From Suillus spraguei (taxonomy: Eukaryota > Basidiomycota > Agaricomycetes > Boletales > Suillaceae): DNA of 64,000 bases. Made by a program: the position numbers and the translations under genes. The stretch is from the NCBI GenBank assembly GCA_016800925.1, contig JABCPU010000040.1, forward strand, positions 1 to 64,000, read 5' to 3'. Within the stretch, counting starts at the first letter, position 1. Each line of letters begins with the position of its first letter. The notes under the pieces were generated by a model. It saw nothing but the letters and a program-made list of their open reading frames with translations, was not told where the DNA came from and searched no databases. Shown in pieces: positions 59,304 through 64,000 of the stretch.

Positions 59304-59846
59304 AGAGTTGATGGGGCAGTAGATATATTTGCTCACTTACTAGCAACGGCCTCTGCAAAAGAACAACAATCCGCAACTCGTATATGCATGAACCTCAGCG
59401 CGTGAATGTGACCGCTCGCCATTGCACCGCTAACTGATGTTTTCTGTGCGAATCAGTGCGATACAAGGAAGCGTGCAACGTCATCCTCCAAGAAGGGCCC
59501 GAAATGGATAGGCTAGTAGAAAACATGTAGCAAATAGGGATGTATTGGGCCATTAAGGCCTTTGAAATAGAGATATGAAAACGTACGTGGCGCTTACAGC
59601 ACTGCGAAGCTGTGGAAAGAACGTGTGCAAGTACTAAATACCATCATAGTAATTCAGTATGCTGGTGCGATGCCTCCGAGGCATACACGTGTGATCACTG
59701 ACTTCTCCGAACATGCTGAATTATTGACATTTGCATTTGTCTTGTACACGAAAAGAAAACTCTTTTGGGTCCTTTGCACCAATTCTTTAAATCACCCTGA
59801 GAAACGGAATCCCTACACCGGGAGATGTGAGAGCATGACTACGTGG
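59304..59846. other. intergenic, no gene seen
   Basis: Sequence between the LINE and the F-box gene. The continuation of the pre-insertion locus starts at 59304. Confidence 0.4.
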
Positions 59847-61531
59847 CTATGAAGTACACTTACCATATAGTTGTTCCCTTCTCCTTCGAATGATGACATC
59901 TTCGACCTTTTTCCATATTCCTACCCCTTGGATGAATGGATGATCGGTGAAAAAATCTTCGTAATCGGGATTGACAGGACGCGTGGAATGGATATGGTTC
60001 AAGCTGGGACACATCCTATGTAAAATATTTCCAATGGCCTCGACATCGTTACATTCCGCATACCCAACACGTAGGTCGGTAATTTGCTCGCCGGTGGTGC
60101 CAGCGTATTGGTGGTGGGTTAGGGAAGGTGAATTTGTGGGAGCCGTGGTATCTAGGTTAATCCCTAGCGAACGCAGTTCTGGACAGCGCTTGAGAACACC
60201 TGCAAGCCCAAGAAATGTCACCCCCATGCGGGTAACTTCCCAGTCCCAATCCGTGTCAAGGTGAAGATGCGTCATTTGCGGCCAAGCAGACACAAGGTCT
60301 ATAATTTCGTCGTCGGTGATAGAGATATACATCGAACTGAGATCGAGATTGGTAAGCCCCGTGAAGGCCCATAGCCTTCGTAAGGCGGAAGTGGTCAGTT
60401 CGAAGAGGGTGTGATCGACGAAATCAGTGGGGCAAGCCACCCCAACATTCAACGATTCTAAGACGTTGGATTCGAAATGTTCTGTGAGGGAGGAAAGTAG
60501 ATAGTCGAGATCAACTGCGTTTGTAGCTGTCTCGATATTTAGTTGCGCGCGCTTCACGGAAAGTTGCAAGGGGGCCAAAAATGCGAGAAGAAGCTTGAGC
60601 CTTGGAGCAGTCATGCCGATTTTGTCCATCGACAATATGACGCTGAACGGCGACGTCGTTTCCAGGCTGTAACCTTCTGGCACAAGTATATTCAGCTCCC
60701 TTAACTGTTTGAGGGATGCAAAATGCTTTAGTGTCTGTGCATTCACTACTACCGTCTCCAGGATCTCCAGATCGTCCCAGCAAGGGATAATATCTGAAAG
60801 CATGGTACGTGCACTAGCGGTTGGCGTCGAACAACGAAATTCTTTGATCTTAGGACAAGCCTTGCCCACGCTTGCCAAGAGATCGACCAATGCTGGTGGA
60901 CAGCACTCCGAATGAATGACCAGTCGAGTAAGGGTCGTCGAAACGCAGCGCTGCAGGGAAGATAGAAGCACATCACGGTTGTCATACCAGTACAGCTGGT
61001 GGCGAGAAATTGACGTGGACGGCGAAGCATGAAGGTCCCAAGGAACAGGTTCAATGCTACCACGCAGCCACCGATGCCTCACATCATATTTTTCGAAAGT
61101 GAGTGAGCGGATTTGGCACACATACTTTTGAAAAATAGCCAAATCATCATCGACCAATGATCTGGGAAACCTCTGGAATCGATATACCATGAACGACATT
61201 CAAAAGAGAATAGCACCAAACTCACCACCATACAACCAGCTGTAGCCATATCGGAACGGCATATAGAGATTGCCGATATGCTGAGATCCCTTCCGAATAT
61301 TACGCGTTGAGAATGAGGACCAGGGTCCTGAGGCAGCCTGCACATGACAAGTATGTATGACGCATGTATGTGCGCCCACAGGGCGTCCAGTGCCAACTCC
61401 CGGAAAGTTCGACACGTCAACGCCAGGTGGTACAGAGTGGCATATGATGATCGGATGCTGCTCGCCCTAACTTCTGTCACTTTCGCAAAGATGACTCGCA
61501 AAATCTCTGAGACCTGCAGGCAAACGTGCAT
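59847..61531 (-). CDS. F-box / leucine-rich-repeat-like protein
   Basis: The ATG at 61531 opens an F-box-like motif (VSEILRVIFAKVTE ... LYHLALTCRTFRELALDALW), which binds Skp1 in SCF ubiquitin ligases. It continues to LPQDPGPHS. An intron (about 61159-61225, GTGAGTTTGG...GATTCCAG) leads to RFPRSLVDDDLAIFQKYVCQIRSLTF, the usual second block in Agaricomycete F-box proteins. Then come degenerate LRR strands (LTRLVIHSECCPPALVDLL; LEILETVVVNAQTLKHFASLKQLRELNI; LTNLDLSSMYISITDDEIIDLVSAWPQMTHLHLD; CPELRSLGI). The frame stops at 59847, but GTAAGTG directly before the stop may be a donor to a further short exon. About 545 residues, intact; its substrate is unknown. Confidence 0.75.
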
Positions 61532-62402
61532 TGCGGGTGCAAATCACGACTGGACATTAGCGACGGGTGGTCATTGATTAGTGTCATGTCTATTACGATC
61601 TGCGACTCACTGGACAACGTCAAGAGTTATCGTGATAGAACGAGCGTCAAAAGGAGTGATCTAAGATGGAACCGTACAGCTGAGTACATGCTAATTAGGT
61701 AGTAAATGTGCGAGAATACTACTGATTAAGGACGCAAAGTTGCGAACAGCGGTCTGCCTCGGGAGAACCTGATACTCCTCGCTCCGATATTTACTTATCC
61801 GGCGGTTGGAAGAACCCGCGTGTGTGGCGAGTAGATGAATCGGATCATCAAGGATCTAAGGGAAAAATAGGGGCGAGGGGACACACGTTGCTAAGTCGTG
61901 GCCCGGAGTGATTCGTTTATGAAGAAAATACGAAAATAATACGGAATACGCAGCTCAATAGATGATTTCAATAAACACTTTATCTCAATTAAAAATTAAA
62001 CGTCTGCTGCAAGTCCACTATCTCAACCACTAGCCCTCCCTCCCAATTTTGCGCGGATTGAATCGGTGTCTAGCTGTTCCTTCTTGTAAGTTACATTCTG
62101 AATGAAAAAGAAGTACGTGCTGAACAGTGTCAAGGATCTTCGTGGAAACGTCTTGCAAAATTTCGAGAACCAACATCGAAAACCTGCTGCGTACAAGATC
62201 TCAAAATAGTCTTCAACCCTCTTGTGAGGAATACCTCATGCATGGCGATTGACACTCATTCAAGAGAAATTATATAGGCTTATTGACTCACCGGCACTCT
62301 TGGTTCCTGAAAGACGACGACGACCCGCTCGAAGGCTCCAACGAGCTGCTATCGCACGCATAGTCCACATTGCCCTTAGTTGAGAACCTTCGACCGCCGA
62401 CC
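61532..62402. other. divergent intergenic region, F-box and WD40 genes
   Basis: No gene seen. 871 bases between two start codons on opposite strands, so it holds both promoters. AT-rich tracts lie at 61.92-62.0 kb. Confidence 0.45.
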
Positions 62403-64000
62403 ATGTCTTCCACGGCTGCTAGAATCAAAAGGGCGTCAACAATAAAGACACAAAAGATGATACGAGGCCATACCAAGCTTGTTCGAGGTGTTGCGCACCT
62501 ACCCGGAGGGCAGCGCCTCATCACATGTTCGAGAGACGGTTCACTTCGACTATGGGACCTAAAGAGCTGTACACAGATTGGCGAAGATTGGCGAGATGAG
62601 GCGGACGAAATAGGCGTATGGAGCATGGCCTTGTCTCCGAACGGCAGAACTGTTGCCAGCAGCTATCTTGATGGGACAGTGAGGTTGTGGGACGTGGAGA
62701 CAAAGAAGGTCATCACGAAATGGAAAGAGCCCAGTGAAAACGTCAACTCGATATGTTGGAGCCCAGATGGTGTGCAGGTTGTGATCGGATCCGCAGATGG
62801 GACGGCAAGAGTGTGGGATGTCGAGAACGGCGTACCATTGATAGTCCAGGGTTTGAATCCAATCCAGACGGGACACGAGTCAGTATACGTGGTGAGCTAC
62901 TCACCAAAGGCAACAAAGATCGCGACAGGAGGATACAACGAAGATGCAATCAAAATCTGGGATGCAAAATCGGGCAAGCCGCTCTCAACAATCAAACACG
63001 AGTATGCGGTTTGGAGTTTGGCCTGGACGTCGGATGAAAATAAGCTTATATCCGGCTCAGGGAATGGCCCGCTTAGAATATTCGACACTGCCACATGGGA
63101 AGAGATCGCCGTTCTAGACGGTCACAACCAGGTTGTTGAGGCCATCACTTTATTTCGCAATGACCGCCTCCTTGCGAGTACATCATGGGATAAAACAGCA
63201 CGTCTCTGGAATTTGGACAATAACCACTCTATCGGTCTACCCCTCAAGCACGAAAAGGACGTTGAGTTTGCAGCCTTCTCTGCTGATGGAAAGATGCTAT
63301 CCACAGCTTGCGCTGATGAAAACGCGTACGTGTGGGACATTCACGCCATCCTCAAAGCCGCTGGTCTAGAAAACCTCCTGTCTATACATGTGAGTACTAA
63401 CTTAACTCCAACTCGCTATCTCATTCGCGGTGGCCTAGGCACAACATTCTGGATTCAAAAGGGAGGTGTGTATCTCGAAGCTTTTCAAAAATACAGCATC
63501 TCAATATCCAATTCGCAGAGGTCGTTCTCAGATGTACTAGTATTCCTTGCCTTTCTTGACCATTGGTTGTGACATCGATGTTCTAGCCCACTGCTAGGCG
63601 ACATTCAGCCCCCTTTCAGTTACCAGGCTTGCTCGATGACTTGCAAGACTGTGATCCTGTATGTCGCCACTATCCAAAATTACTGATTCATTTACTAACT
63701 TATATGCCCAGTTCTCCGCTAGCAGTAGTCTTCATCCTCATCCCTTTGTAAATCGCCGCCGCAGTGCTTTTGCGTCCTTCCGGGAGTCGCGTACGCGTAC
63801 ACTCCAAGTCTTTCCACTCTTCCACCCTTCACTGCCCGACGTCGATGAACCAATAGAACTCCAGCAACGAGAGCCCAGTACCTTCTCTAGTCGCAGTCCT
63901 CGTGTTGTCGAAGTTGCTGTGCAACAAGACGACCAGGTATGCCTTTTTTACAGCGGATTTCCCATGGCCGGTGTCTAAAGATTTCTGTGCAGGTGTTGCA
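62403..64000 (+). CDS. WD40 beta-propeller protein with Pro/Ser-rich tail, 3' end outside window
   Basis: From ATG 62403 (an upstream in-frame ATG at 62370 is possible) seven WD40 repeats follow in one exon: SLRLWDLK, TVRLWDVE, TARVWDVE, AIKIWDAK, PLRIFDTA, TARLWNLD and NAYVWDIH, enough for one seven-bladed propeller (residues about 18-325). An intron (about 63391-63586) joins to RRHSAPFQLPGLLDDLQ. A second (about 63660-63711) leads to the low-complexity tail with DVDEPIELQQREPSTFSSRSP, and a third starts at 63938 with its acceptor at 63993. The gene continues beyond the edge. It is the intact relative of three broken WD40 copies in this window. Protein scaffolding is the family role; the partner is unknown. 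Confidence 0.85.

Overview
This window looks like a basidiomycete, most likely mushroom-forming (Agaricomycetes) nuclear DNA. The genes have many short introns (about 50 bases, GTRNGY donors, CTAAC-like branch points). The gene families are typical of that group: NACHT NTPases, WD40 proteins with a serine/proline-rich tail, expanded seven-transmembrane families, F-box/LRR proteins, hAT and Tad/I-like LINE elements. The genus cannot be told from the sequence alone.

Layout. 1-4.1 kb is repeat-rich debris: a possible LINE tail, a 34-bp perfect hairpin, a WD40 pseudogene split by a solo LTR, and a TTAA-flanked element. 4.15-7.74 kb is a broken NACHT (NLR-like) gene carrying a 1.4-kb, 27-bp-period minisatellite. 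8.4-15.8 kb is a compact, intact housekeeping block: CTR9 (Paf1 complex), a divergently transcribed HIT zinc-finger protein, and a REX1-type RNA exonuclease. 17.1-18.8 kb encodes a secreted, probably GPI-anchored aspartic protease. After a 4-kb stretch without a confident gene come a Zn2Cys6 transcription factor (23-25 kb, one suspected frameshift), a small C2H2 zinc-finger frame with an internal stop (26.6-27 kb), a broken FUSC/aromatic-acid-exporter-like membrane gene (28.1-32.5 kb), an intact small C2-domain protein and a His-rich secreted/membrane protein.

37.9-53.3 kb is a segmentally duplicated array: four same-strand copies of a seven-transmembrane gene, each with a conserved upstream block, with two WD40 gene fragments between copies and a degraded hAT transposon between the third and fourth. 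53.84-59.30 kb is a LINE bounded by a 13-bp target-site duplication. It contains a solo LTR with its own 5-bp duplication, which in turn contains a 529-bp foldback element at a duplicated TA. The window ends with an F-box/LRR gene and an apparently intact WD40 gene that runs off the right edge.

Read together, a conserved core (CTR9, HIT finger, REX1) sits beside a fast-turnover accessory region in which NLR, WD40, 7TM and transporter genes were duplicated, broken by indels and used as transposon targets. No operon-like pathway is evident. The most informative signals are the dated transposon nest, the near-perfect foldback element, the WD40/7TM duplication array and the NLR minisatellite.
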